From positions 1,736,001 to 1,800,000 of the forward strand of contig NZ_CP078089.1 of the NCBI RefSeq assembly GCF_022701195.1: a stretch of 64,000 nt of DNA, written 5' to 3'. The stretch is from Allobaculum mucilyticum (lineage in GTDB: Bacteria; Bacillota_I; Bacilli_A; Erysipelotrichales; Erysipelotrichaceae). The notes under the pieces were generated by a model. The model saw only the letters and a list, made by a program, of their open reading frames with translations. It did not search any database and was not told the origin of the DNA. The translations under genes were made by a program, and so were the position numbers. Shown in pieces: positions 44,802 through 53,181 of this stretch; the first letter of the stretch is position 1, and every line of letters starts with the position of its first letter.

Positions 44802-45848
44802 ATGCATATGCGACAGATGTGTAAAACGACCGATTCCCGTGCAGGCAAAAGCCGCAGGTACGGGCAGATTCTGATTCCCGTTCTTGCGGCTGTTCTGCTT
44901 GTCTCTTTGCCTGCAGCTGCCTGTCTTGGTGCAAGAACGTATTCCTTTGGCGAGGTGATCCGCGCACTGTTTGATCCGTCTGCGGATCCGATGATTTTCA
45001 TGCTCCGAATTCCGCGCGTGCTGCTTGGTGCACTGGCGGGGGCGTCTTTAGCGGTATGCGGCGTAGCGATGCAGGTGCTTGTGCGCAATGAACTGGCCGA
45101 CCCGTTCATCCTTGGCGTCTCATCCGGAGCCAGCGCATTTGCGACTCTGGATATGTTATTTGGCGTGTTCGCGTTCTTTGGCACATACCGCCTTTCGTTC
45201 AGCGCATTCCTTGGAGCGGCATTGACGATTCTGATTGTCTTTTCACTGAGCGTCCGGCGCGGCCGGATTCAGATTCCGACACTGCTGCTTTCTGGCGTGG
45301 CGGTTTCGATGATGATGGATGGTCTGACGGAAATGATTACGCTCATGGCTCCCAATGCGCTTGGTCTGCATAATGCGACCTTCTGGATGTCCGGCTCGCT
45401 TGCCAGTGCCCGATGGGAATACCTGGGACTACCGGCTGCAGTTCTGGCGTTCTGCCTGATTGTGCTTGGCATGAATCATCGAAAGCTCGATGCGCTCAGT
45501 CTTGGCGAAAGTCAGGCGACCACGCTTGGCGTTAACGTCCGTCAGATGCAGATGCTGCTGATTCTGGTCGCTTCATTGCTTGCGGGCGTAACGGTTTCGC
45601 TTTGCGGAACGATCGGTTTTGTCGGCCTGATGGCTCCCCATTTTGCCAGGATGCTTACAGGTTCGAAGCATAAACCGGTGCTCTGGGTATCGGCTTTATG
45701 CGGTGCGCTGCTTGTGGTGTGGACCGATGTTCTGGCGCGGATTCTCTTTGCACCCGAAGAGCTGCCGATCGGCGTGCTGACGGCAATGCTTGGGGGTCCG
45801 GTCTTCATTTACATGATCCGCAGAAAGAGAGGAAAGCGCCTTGATTGA
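44802..45848 (+). CDS. FecCD/BtuC-type ABC transporter permease
   Basis: A 348-residue permease with about ten helices for iron-siderophore, haem or cobalamin uptake. Family blocks: LRIPRVLLGALAGASLAVCGVAMQ, NELADPFILGVSSGASAFA, and GTIGFVGLMAPHFARMLTG, which forms the ATPase-contact loop. Start among the ATGs at 44802, 44808 and 44817 is uncertain; none has a strong ribosome site. Overlaps the ATPase gene by 8 bp. Confidence 0.9.
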   Translation: MHMRQMCKTTDSRAGKSRRYGQILIPVLAAVLLVSLPAAACLGARTYSFGEVIRALFDPSADPMIFMLRIPRVLLGALAGASLAVCGVAMQVLVRNELADPFILGVSSGASAFATLDMLFGVFAFFGTYRLSFSAFLGAALTILIVFSLSVRRGRIQIPTLLLSGVAVSMMMDGLTEMITLMAPNALGLHNATFWMSGSLASARWEYLGLPAAVLAFCLIVLGMNHRKLDALSLGESQATTLGVNVRQMQMLLILVASLLAGVTVSLCGTIGFVGLMAPHFARMLTGSKHKPVLWVSALCGALLVVWTDVLARILFAPEELPIGVLTAMLGGPVFIYMIRRKRGKRLD

Positions 45849-46638
45849 TGTCCGTGATCTTCACTTTCACTATCCGTGCGGCAAAGGTCTCGACTCAATC
45901 GACCTGACGGTACAGCCTGGCGAGTTTGTCGGGATCATCGGACCGAACGGTTCAGGCAAATCGACTCTTCTTCGCAGCATTTACCGGGATCTGCGTGCGC
46001 AGAGCGGCGAGATCCTGCTTGATGGAAAACCGCTCTCTTCGCTTTCCTACAAAGATTCGGCACAGATTCTTGCGGTGCTCAGCCAGGAAAATGAAATGAG
46101 CTACGATTATACCGTGCGTGAACTTGTTGAAATGGGCCGCTATCCGTATGCGGGCGGTCTGTTTGAACGCTCCCGCAAAGAGAAACAGAACGAATCCGGC
46201 AAAAGCCACAGTCATAAAAACGAGAACGAATGGATTGAGACTGCCATGGAGCAGACCGGACTGGCGTCTCTTACAGACAAGAGCTTCTTTGCTCTTTCAG
46301 GCGGAGAAAAGCAGCGGGTACTGCTGACCAGAGCGATTGTGCAGGATACGCCGGTTCTGATTCTGGATGAGCCGACCAACCATCTCGATCTGCGCTGCCA
46401 GATGCAGGTGTTCACTCTGGTCCGCAATCTGGATAAAACCGTTCTTGCCGCCATTCATGATCTCAATCTGGCCAGCCTGTTCTGCGACCGGATTATCGTG
46501 ATGAAAGACGGGAAGATCTGCATGCAGGGAACGCCGGAAGAAGTCATCAGCGAATCGATGATCCGCGAAATCTTCGGCGTTGAGGCGATGGTTATGGATC
46601 ATCCCATCCGTCATAAGCCGTATGTCATCTTTCTTTAG
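45841..46638 (+). CDS. FecE/FhuC-type ABC transporter ATPase
   Basis: A 265-residue ATPase for the importer above. Walker A GPNGSGKST lies at about residue 37, followed by Q-loop LSQENEMSYDYTV, signature LSGGEKQRVLL and Walker B VLILDEPTNHLD. The start is TTG inside the end of the permease gene, implying coupled translation. A charged insertion (SRKEKQNESGKSHSHKNENEW) near residue 120 is longer than in most relatives. Confidence 0.92.
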   Translation: MIDVRDLHFHYPCGKGLDSIDLTVQPGEFVGIIGPNGSGKSTLLRSIYRDLRAQSGEILLDGKPLSSLSYKDSAQILAVLSQENEMSYDYTVRELVEMGRYPYAGGLFERSRKEKQNESGKSHSHKNENEWIETAMEQTGLASLTDKSFFALSGGEKQRVLLTRAIVQDTPVLILDEPTNHLDLRCQMQVFTLVRNLDKTVLAAIHDLNLASLFCDRIIVMKDGKICMQGTPEEVISESMIREIFGVEAMVMDHPIRHKPYVIFL

Positions 46639-46654
46639 AGCAGGAGAACAGAGA

Positions 46655-47428
46655 ATGAAAACACAGACGCTTTGTAAAAACATTTCGAAAAAGCTCGTTC
46701 TGCTTGCCGGACTGTGCATGACAGCTGCCGGCTGTTCTTCTGCACCGGCATCTTCCACAACATCCAGTACAGCCCATTCGGCCACTGCAAAGACTGCAGA
46801 CGGGACGGTTTATGAAAACTATGGGCGGACGATTACGATCGACCATGTTCCCGAAAAGGTTCTGACGTTCGGTCCGAACTGTACGGAACTCTTTGCGGCG
46901 CTTGGTCTGCAGGATAAGATCATCGGCACGACACTGAACAACCATTCGCGCGGACCGCTTCCTGAATATGCCGATGCGCTGGCAGATGTGCCGCAGCTCA
47001 ACTACGGCAGTGCTTCGCGCGAGGCTGTCATGGGCAGCGATGCGGATTTCATCTACGGCATCGACTGGGAATTTGGCGAGGAAGGTGTCCGTCTGGATGA
47101 GCTGGATGCCTTTGGCATGAATGCCTATGTCTCAAGCGCAAAAACCTTGGATGAGGTGTACAAGGAAATTGAAGATCTTGGAAAGATCTTTGGCATCGAA
47201 GAGAAAGCTTCGGATTTAATCGCAGAGCAGAAAGAACGCCTTGCGGATGTTGAAGCAAAGATCGAGCAGATCCGCTCTGATCCGGCGCTCAGCCAGCTTG
47301 AAGCCGTACAGAAAGAACGATTTATTCCGATTTCTCTGGAAAGCATTCTGCCCGGCATCCGCCTGGCACACTCGGTAGAAAGCCTGCATGACGGACTGAC
47401 AAAAGTTATGCCTTCTTCAAAGAGCTGA
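46655..47428 (+). CDS. Iron/cobalamin-type ABC substrate-binding lipoprotein, apparently lacking most of its second lobe
   Basis: A 257-residue lipoprotein (lipobox MTAAGC). The first lobe is normal for the family: YGRTITIDHVPEKVLTFGPNCTELFAALGLQDKIIGT and the DADFIYGIDWEF region. The linking helix (LDEVYKEIEDLGKIFGIEEKASDLIAEQK) is present. The protein then jumps from ADVEAKI straight to DPALSQLEAVQKERF, which in relatives lies about 80-100 residues further on. Family members are about 320-350 residues long. The reading frame is kept, so this looks like an in-frame internal deletion. Ligand binding is doubtful. AGGAGAACAGAGA precedes ATG. Confidence 0.82.
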   Translation: MKTQTLCKNISKKLVLLAGLCMTAAGCSSAPASSTTSSTAHSATAKTADGTVYENYGRTITIDHVPEKVLTFGPNCTELFAALGLQDKIIGTTLNNHSRGPLPEYADALADVPQLNYGSASREAVMGSDADFIYGIDWEFGEEGVRLDELDAFGMNAYVSSAKTLDEVYKEIEDLGKIFGIEEKASDLIAEQKERLADVEAKIEQIRSDPALSQLEAVQKERFIPISLESILPGIRLAHSVESLHDGLTKVMPSSKS

Positions 47429-47542
47429 ACAGACATACAATAAAGAAACAGACAGAGTAAAGAAAACCGGCCGGTACGCCTGAATAAAGGCATGCCGGCC
47501 GGTCTGTGTTTTCTGAGTGGTATTTGATACTGGTATTCCGTT

Positions 47543-49510
47543 TTATGCGGAAGCGACGATGTTGTAGTAAACGCGGCTCGTCAGCCGGTAGATCACAAGA
47601 TACACCAGAGCAAAGACGGCCAGACAGATCGCAGCCATCAGAATCAGGACACCCGGTTCGGTCAGGACCAGCAGACTCAGAAACCGCACAATCATGGAGA
47701 AGCCAAAAGCCAGATGCAGAGCCGCAACACCAAGAGGCAGGAAGAAGAGAATGAGCGTCTGCTCGTTGATGAGCTTTCGGATCTGTTTCTTTTCCAGACC
47801 GATATTCTGCAGAATCGCAAAGCGTTTCTGATCTTCATAGCCCTCGGAAACCTGCTTGTAATACAGGATCAGCACCAGAATGACAAGAATTGCAGCGGAA
47901 ACGAAGATGCCTACCATGAACAGGCCGCCATAGAGCGCACTGTACTCACGGTAGGCATTCTGCTGAGAACTGACGATCAGCGATGCACCGCCCTGCGTAA
48001 AGGAAGGATGTTCCGCCTGCAGCGCATCGAGAACAGTCTGCTCAGCCTGAGCGGGGTCCATAGATGCAAGAGAGGGTGAATCAAAGGTTTCCAGCAGGGT
48101 CCAGGAAGCCGGAATGGATTCCATATCCTCTTCGGATGCAGTGACGATGAGCGTAGCCATCGAAGATTCAGCCTGTGTTTCCGGTCCGAGCCATGCAGGA
48201 TACTGCACGCTCGAATCGACGATTTCATAGTCTTTGCCAAAAAGATTCAGCGTGTTTGCGCCAATGGATTCGGCCTGCTTGCCATAGACCATGATCTGCG
48301 ATGGAGCAAGAGAGAGATCGCGTGCCAGCTCTGATGCAGTCTGCAGCAGGGGCAGAGGTAGAAATTCGACAAGCTGATTATTCTCGTCCTTAAACTGTCC
48401 GCCTTTTAAAGAGCCGGAAACGATTTTATTGAGCGTTTCGTTTTCGTTCTGCGGATCCCATTTTGCGATCGACTGTTTCAGAAGGGCTGCCTGTTCGTTT
48501 ACGGCAGCCGCATTATGATCCTCAGAAAGATGGAGTGCGATATTGATATCTTTTGGAAACTGCTGCTCGACCGTTGTACCCAGGTTTGAATAGAGACCGA
48601 ATGTGGTTGAAATCGTGACCAGGATCATCGTGGAGAGAATACAAATGGAAGCCAGCGATGCGGCATTGGCTTTCATGCGGTATTTCATGGTCGAAACGTT
48701 GATGAAATGGCTGGTCTTATAGTAGAAGCGTTTGTTTTTCTGCAGAGCATTGAGCAGCGTAACCGACCCGGAAATAAACAGCAGGTACGTGCCGATGATC
48801 ACCAGTATGACCGCCGCAAAAAATAGAGCCATTGCCTCAATCGGATCTTCGGTCGTAACCGCCAGCCAGTAGCCGGCGCCAAGGGTTATAAGACCCGCAA
48901 GCGTCAGAATCCAGCGGCTTCGCGGTTCTTTTTCTGCCTGCTTTGAACTGCGCAGCAGTTCAAGCGGATCGCTGCGGGTGATCATCCAGGCAGAGTACAG
49001 ATAAATAGCGATAAAGAGAATGGAAATGAACAGCGCAGTCATGGTTGCGCCTGGCCAGTCGACCGAAAAGCCAAGAACGACATCCAGACCAAGAATGCGC
49101 TGCGAAGCCAGAAGCATCAGCTTGGAAAACAGAAAGCCGCAGAGCAGACCGAAAACCAGAGAAATGGCCCAGCAGATCAGAAGCTGCCAGAAGAGAATGA
49201 GCAGCAGATGCCGCTTTTCCAGACCAAGAACGGTAAACAGTCCGTATTCAGCAGTCCGGCTCTTCATCAGAAAGCCGTTGATATAAAAGAAGAAAAACAG
49301 GGCAAACAGACAGAGAACCATTCCGCCAAAGCCAAGCAGAGTGCCCATTTCATTGCCGCCATACAGATTGTTGGATACATAAAAGGCCTGCAGATCCATG
49401 ATGGAGTAAATCAGTGCAGTAATCGCAGCACAGCCCAGAAGAAACGGAACATAGATCCGTTCGTTTTCCCACATGGTTTTCCAGGCGAGCTTCAGACTGA
49501 TCTTAAGCAT
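47543..49510 (-). CDS. BceB-type FtsX-family ABC permease
   Basis: A 655-residue permease with about ten helices. There are two FtsX-like cores (about 15-260 and 530-650) and a large extracellular domain (about 315-520) between helices 7 and 8, the sensing layout of BceB-type resistance transporters. It begins [23 protein letters not shown]. The start at 49510 overlaps the ATPase gene by 8 bp. It works with the ATPase at 49503-50264 to detect and detoxify cell-wall-active peptides; the exact peptide cannot be read. Confidence 0.9.
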   Translation of the reverse strand: MLKISLKLAWKTMWENERIYVPFLLGCAAITALIYSIMDLQAFYVSNNLYGGNEMGTLLGFGGMVLCLFALFFFFYINGFLMKSRTAEYGLFTVLGLEKRHLLLILFWQLLICWAISLVFGLLCGFLFSKLMLLASQRILGLDVVLGFSVDWPGATMTALFISILFIAIYLYSAWMITRSDPLELLRSSKQAEKEPRSRWILTLAGLITLGAGYWLAVTTEDPIEAMALFFAAVILVIIGTYLLFISGSVTLLNALQKNKRFYYKTSHFINVSTMKYRMKANAASLASICILSTMILVTISTTFGLYSNLGTTVEQQFPKDINIALHLSEDHNAAAVNEQAALLKQSIAKWDPQNENETLNKIVSGSLKGGQFKDENNQLVEFLPLPLLQTASELARDLSLAPSQIMVYGKQAESIGANTLNLFGKDYEIVDSSVQYPAWLGPETQAESSMATLIVTASEEDMESIPASWTLLETFDSPSLASMDPAQAEQTVLDALQAEHPSFTQGGASLIVSSQQNAYREYSALYGGLFMVGIFVSAAILVILVLILYYKQVSEGYEDQKRFAILQNIGLEKKQIRKLINEQTLILFFLPLGVAALHLAFGFSMIVRFLSLLVLTEPGVLILMAAICLAVFALVYLVIYRLTSRVYYNIVASA

Positions 49511-50264
49511 GGCTGGCACCCGCCATCCGGTTGAGCGTGTCGTTGATCTTTTCATAGAACGCCCAGCGGTTCTGATCTCCTTTAAAAATCTGGTGGAAAA
49601 TCCGGCCGTCCTGAATGAACAGAACCCGGCTGGCATAGCTGGCGGCTTTTGAGGAGTGCGTAACCATGACAATGGTCTGTCCCTGGCGGTTGAGCGTTTC
49701 AAAAAGACTTAACAGCTGTTCACTGCTTTTGGAATCCAGCGCGCCCGTCGGCTCATCGGCAAGCAGTACGGCAGGTCCGGTAATCATTGCACGGGCAACC
49801 GCAACCCGCTGCTTCTGTCCACCGGAAATTTCATATGGGTATTTGCGCAGCAGATCCGTGATGTCTAACCGTCTGGCTACACTGCTCAGACGTTCCGTCA
49901 TAGCGGATCGCCGCTCGCCGTTGAGAACCAGAGGGAGCAGGATGTTGTCTTCGTTGTTGAAAGTATCGAGCAGGCAGTAATCCTGGAAAATGAAACCAAG
50001 GTGATTGCGCCGGAACGCGGCAAGTTCCCGTTTTGAAAGTTTCTGGATGGAACTGCCGTTCAGGCGGACTTCGCCGGCGGTCGGCCGGTCAATGCCGGCA
50101 AGAATATTAAGCAGAGTAGATTTGCCCGATCCGGATTCGCCCATGATGGCAATGAATTCGCCCGGCTGAACCTGAAAGGTCACATCGCTGAGCGCTTCGA
50201 CCTGGGTCGCGGAAAATCGGGAACTGTAAATTTTTCTGAGATGAGAAGCTTCAAGAATCGGCAT
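49503..50264 (-). CDS. BceA-type ABC transporter ATPase
   Basis: A 253-residue ATPase. Walker [10 protein letters not shown] lies at about residue 41, followed by Q-loop [17 protein letters not shown], signature [14 protein letters not shown] and Walker [16 protein letters not shown]. The [11 protein letters not shown] segment is typical of BceA/MacB-like peptide transporters. The start follows GGAGAGATACG. The gene begins the bceAB unit, separated by 111 bp from the histidine kinase gene upstream of it. Confidence 0.92.
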   Translation of the reverse strand: MPILEASHLRKIYSSRFSATQVEALSDVTFQVQPGEFIAIMGESGSGKSTLLNILAGIDRPTAGEVRLNGSSIQKLSKRELAAFRRNHLGFIFQDYCLLDTFNNEDNILLPLVLNGERRSAMTERLSSVARRLDITDLLRKYPYEISGGQKQRVAVARAMITGPAVLLADEPTGALDSKSSEQLLSLFETLNRQGQTIVMVTHSSKAASYASRVLFIQDGRIFHQIFKGDQNRWAFYEKINDTLNRMAGASHA

Positions 50265-50386
50265 CGTATCTCTCCTTTCCTGCCTGAATTCGTGTTGAAT
50301 CTCAGGTGCACTCTAAGCATAAGAAAACCTGCAAGGTCTCTGCCATCGCCAAACCTTACGGGCGGGGGCTGAATCTTACAGGTTTG
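50265..50386 (-). promoter_or_regulatory. bceAB regulatory region with repeated AACCTG-type elements
   Basis: The gap between kinase and transporter genes carries AAAACCTGCAAGG (50324-50336), its inverted relative CTTACAGGTTT (50375-50385) and an intermediate AAACCTTACGG (50351-50361). Repeats of this type fit response-regulator binding sites ahead of the transporter promoter. No clear -35/-10 pair was assigned. Confidence 0.4.
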
Positions 50387-51392
50387 TCAGAGAGGATACT
50401 GCATCGGATAAATCCGGCAAAGCGGGGAGCTCATTTTCTGACGGACCGCTGAGCGAACGGCTCGACAGGTTAATCTGTGCATCTGTTCCCGATGGAGAAC
50501 TGATCCGGAACGGATGATGGAGTATCTTCAGAATCCGCTCTGTCAGATAGAGACCGATGCCGCTTGATTCGCTGCGGTTTCCATGTCCGTTTTCACCGGT
50601 AAAGCCTTTTTCAAAAATGCGGGGAAGGTCCGCCGGATCAATGCCGGGTCCGGAGTCGAGAATGTGCAGAACGTGCCCCTCCGTGTAAATCCGGATCGTT
50701 CCGCCCTCCGGTGTATATTTGAGGGCGTTGGAGAGCAGCTGTTCGATCGCAAAAGCCAGCCACTTTTCATCGGTAAGCACCATAAGCGAATCATCCGCTT
50801 CATAGTTCAGACGGATCTTGCGGGCTATAAATTCGGAGGAGTACTGTCGTATGACAGGACGGACAATGGATCCTAATGTCTGCTGGCGGATCAGGAAGTC
50901 GGTGCTGTCAGATTCCAGGCGCACATAAGCCATTGAGGAGCTGACGCACTGTTCAAGCCGGAACAGCTGCCGGCGCAGATCATTTGCGGACAGTTCTCCG
51001 GCTTCCAGCGAAAGACGGATTGCCGCAATTGGCAGCTTGGCCTGATGGGCCCACAACGAAAAATAGTCCATCAGCCCGGCACGCGAGTTCATGGACGCTA
51101 AGCGGATGTCCTGAATCTGATCTTCCGATTCCTCCAGGGCTGATAACAGAGGGCGCTGTTCAGGCAGATAGGATTCCGGACTGTAGTCTCTGGCCCGCAA
51201 AGCTGCCAGTGCCTTTTTCATCTGGCGGATCTTATACAGCAGAAGGATCAGTCCGGCTGCAAGCTGCAGGATGACAAGAAGAACCATGAATTCGGCTGGG
51301 ACCTGGTAGAGCACGCAAAGAAGAAGGCCTGCCAGAACGGAAAAGATCGCAAGAATCAGTCCGGGAATGCAGGCCTGAAGAACATATTTCAT
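50376..51392 (-). CDS. BceS-type intramembrane-sensing histidine kinase
   Basis: A 338-residue kinase. Two N-terminal helices (about 7-55) are separated by only a few extracellular residues. The phosphoacceptor His is in YFSLWAHQAKLPIAAIRL. The ATPase domain has an N-box (LLSNALKYT), G1 (ILDSGPGIDP) and G2 (GIGLYLTERI). Lack of an extracellular sensor fits kinases that receive the signal through the BceAB transporter. The start overlaps the regulator stop (ATGA). The C-terminal 35 residues are a Ser/Leu-rich extension. Confidence 0.9.
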   Translation of the reverse strand: MKYVLQACIPGLILAIFSVLAGLLLCVLYQVPAEFMVLLVILQLAAGLILLLYKIRQMKKALAALRARDYSPESYLPEQRPLLSALEESEDQIQDIRLASMNSRAGLMDYFSLWAHQAKLPIAAIRLSLEAGELSANDLRRQLFRLEQCVSSSMAYVRLESDSTDFLIRQQTLGSIVRPVIRQYSSEFIARKIRLNYEADDSLMVLTDEKWLAFAIEQLLSNALKYTPEGGTIRIYTEGHVLHILDSGPGIDPADLPRIFEKGFTGENGHGNRSESSGIGLYLTERILKILHHPFRISSPSGTDAQINLSSRSLSGPSENELPALPDLSDAVSSLTNL

Positions 51393-52057
51393 ACGCGGTA
51401 CCCGACCCCGCGAACCGTGTGCACATAGTTTTCGGCGCCAATCTGCGAAAGCCTGCTGCGCAGCCGGCTGACGTTGACAGTCAGCGTATTTTCATCGATG
51501 TAGCAGTCGGTCTGCCACAGGGCTTCCATCAGCTCTTCACGACTGACGACTTCTCCTTTATGGGCAAGCAGGACGGTGAGGATCTTGAGTTCATTGCGCG
51601 TCAGCTCAATTGTGTGATCGAGATAGCCGGCCTGAAAGGAAACCGGATAGACACGCAGACCGCGGTGCTCGAGATAGCGGGCAGCAGGGGAGTAGTCATA
51701 CGTCCTGCGCAGAAGAGCCTGGATTTTTGAGATGAGCACGGTGGTATCAAAAGGTTTTGTCACATAGGCATCCGCGCCTTTGCCAAGGGCTGTGACGATG
51801 TTCATATTTTCATCCGCTGAAGAGATAAAGATGACCGGGACACCGGAAATCGTACGGATCCGGTCGGTCCAGTAGAATCCGTTGCGTCCGGGCAGATAGA
51901 GATCCATCAGCACCAGATCGGGCATGAATGCATCAAATTCCGCCAGAACGTTCTCGAAATCCTGAACACGCCGGGCTTCATATCCCCAGTTTTCGAGGAC
52001 CTGCTCCAGACTGCGGGCAATCTGCAGGTCATCTTCAACAATCAGAATTTTGTACAT
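51389..52057 (-). CDS. BceR-type response regulator (OmpR family)
   Basis: A 222-residue regulator. The receiver has acidic pocket VEDD, phosphoacceptor Asp in LVLMDLYLPG, Thr/Ser in FISSAD and Lys in VTKPF. The C-terminal winged helix ends NYVHTVRGVGYRV. The likely ATG at 52057 lies only 6 nt after a TATAAT (minus strand), implying a leaderless transcript; a TTG two codons upstream would fall inside that spacer. First gene of a regulator-kinase-ATPase-permease set. Confidence 0.92.
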   Translation of the reverse strand: MYKILIVEDDLQIARSLEQVLENWGYEARRVQDFENVLAEFDAFMPDLVLMDLYLPGRNGFYWTDRIRTISGVPVIFISSADENMNIVTALGKGADAYVTKPFDTTVLISKIQALLRRTYDYSPAARYLEHRGLRVYPVSFQAGYLDHTIELTRNELKILTVLLAHKGEVVSREELMEALWQTDCYIDENTLTVNVSRLRSRLSQIGAENYVHTVRGVGYRV

Positions 52058-52063
52058 GGTCAA

Positions 52064-52456
52064 ATTATACAGGCGCCATTTAACGAAATTCTCAGCCTTT
52101 TCTTACGGTTTTATTAGGTGGAAACAAAGACGATGTTCCAAAACGGCCGGCCTGATTCATTTTTAAAGCGGAAAATCTTTCCTGCCTGTCAGTTTAAAAA
52201 GCAAAGTATTGTAAATACAATTGAAACAGATAATATCAATGCTGAAAAGGATAAAAAGCAACACACATAGTCGGGTAAATTTACGGTATATGGCAATATA
52301 GATGCGTAAAATAATAACAGGCCTTATCCATGACACCGAGTGCATAAAGACCCATTCGTGATCTGTTATTCAGAACCATGGATAAGGACAGAAAGTACGG
52401 CGAACGCCTGCAGCCTGGGCTTTTTTGCCTGGCAGGACAGACGCAGGGAGGCAATA
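52064..52456. other. Divergent intergenic region with an 11-bp inverted repeat
   Basis: Contains the regulator promoter on the minus strand (TATAAT about 52064-52069). An AT-rich tract lies at 52190-52320. A perfect 11-bp inverted repeat (52322-52332 with 52377-52387) has a 44-bp loop. No gene was seen. The repeat could fold in RNA or mark an old insertion. Confidence 0.45.
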
Positions 52457-52969
52457 ATGCAGGAATCCTTGCAGAATGCGGAGCAGTTCAACGGCGTTCT
52501 TTCTGTCTCGCCCTCGTTTCTGCTCGAATGCTTTGATTCACGGGATTTCCGTACGGGCGTCTCACATGATCTGATGAGCGCGTATATGAAGACCCCTGAT
52601 TCACTTCCTGTTGTACAGCTTGATTTTCAGGAGTTTCCGCAGATGTTTAACAGCCTGTGCATCCGCCGGACTCCAACGGTTATCCTCTTCCGGCACCGGC
52701 TTCCTTATGGACGGATTGTCGATGAATGCACGCTTGATGAACTTGAAGCGTTTATCGAGCGGATTCAGCAGATCCCCTGTCCGGAACCAACCGAAGAATA
52801 TCCGCATCAGCTGCCGTCAGGCAAAGACTATTTTTACATCTCCCGGTGTGTCTGCAGAATCCCTTATACAAAGCGCAGATGTCTGAGCTGCCGGTATTTT
52901 TCCTGGTGTTCAGAAGATGGAAAGCTGCTTAAACAGGCAGAACATGACGGGCAGAACGAGAAGAATTAA
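52457..52969 (+). CDS. Thioredoxin-fold protein without CXXC, with a Cys-rich tail
   Basis: A 170-residue protein. Residues about 35-115 fit a thioredoxin fold: LDFQEFPQMFNSLCIRRTPTVILF, including the cis-Pro in TPT, and then DELEAFIERI. No CXXC motif is at the usual place, so it cannot act as a normal oxidoreductase. The C-terminal 45 residues contain five cysteines in CVCRIPYTKRRCLSCRYFSWC, possibly a metal site. AGGGAGGCAATA precedes the ATG at 52457. Stand-alone gene of unknown role. Confidence 0.65.
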   Translation: MQESLQNAEQFNGVLSVSPSFLLECFDSRDFRTGVSHDLMSAYMKTPDSLPVVQLDFQEFPQMFNSLCIRRTPTVILFRHRLPYGRIVDECTLDELEAFIERIQQIPCPEPTEEYPHQLPSGKDYFYISRCVCRIPYTKRRCLSCRYFSWCSEDGKLLKQAEHDGQNEKN

Positions 52970-53181
52970 ACGGCAGAAAGCCCGCATAATTCAGAACTCG
53001 CTAAAGATAGTGGAGCACTTTCAGAATGGGGCAAAAACAGACAGTTCTGATTCACATCAGACCGGTCCTCTGTTTTCGCCCTTTTTCTGTGCTCTCTTTC
53101 CTCTTTCCTGCAGGCGGGAATGCAATGAAAAGTGAGTGTTCGATGGATAATGAACGGGAATAAGGAAAGGCGGGTATCGCA

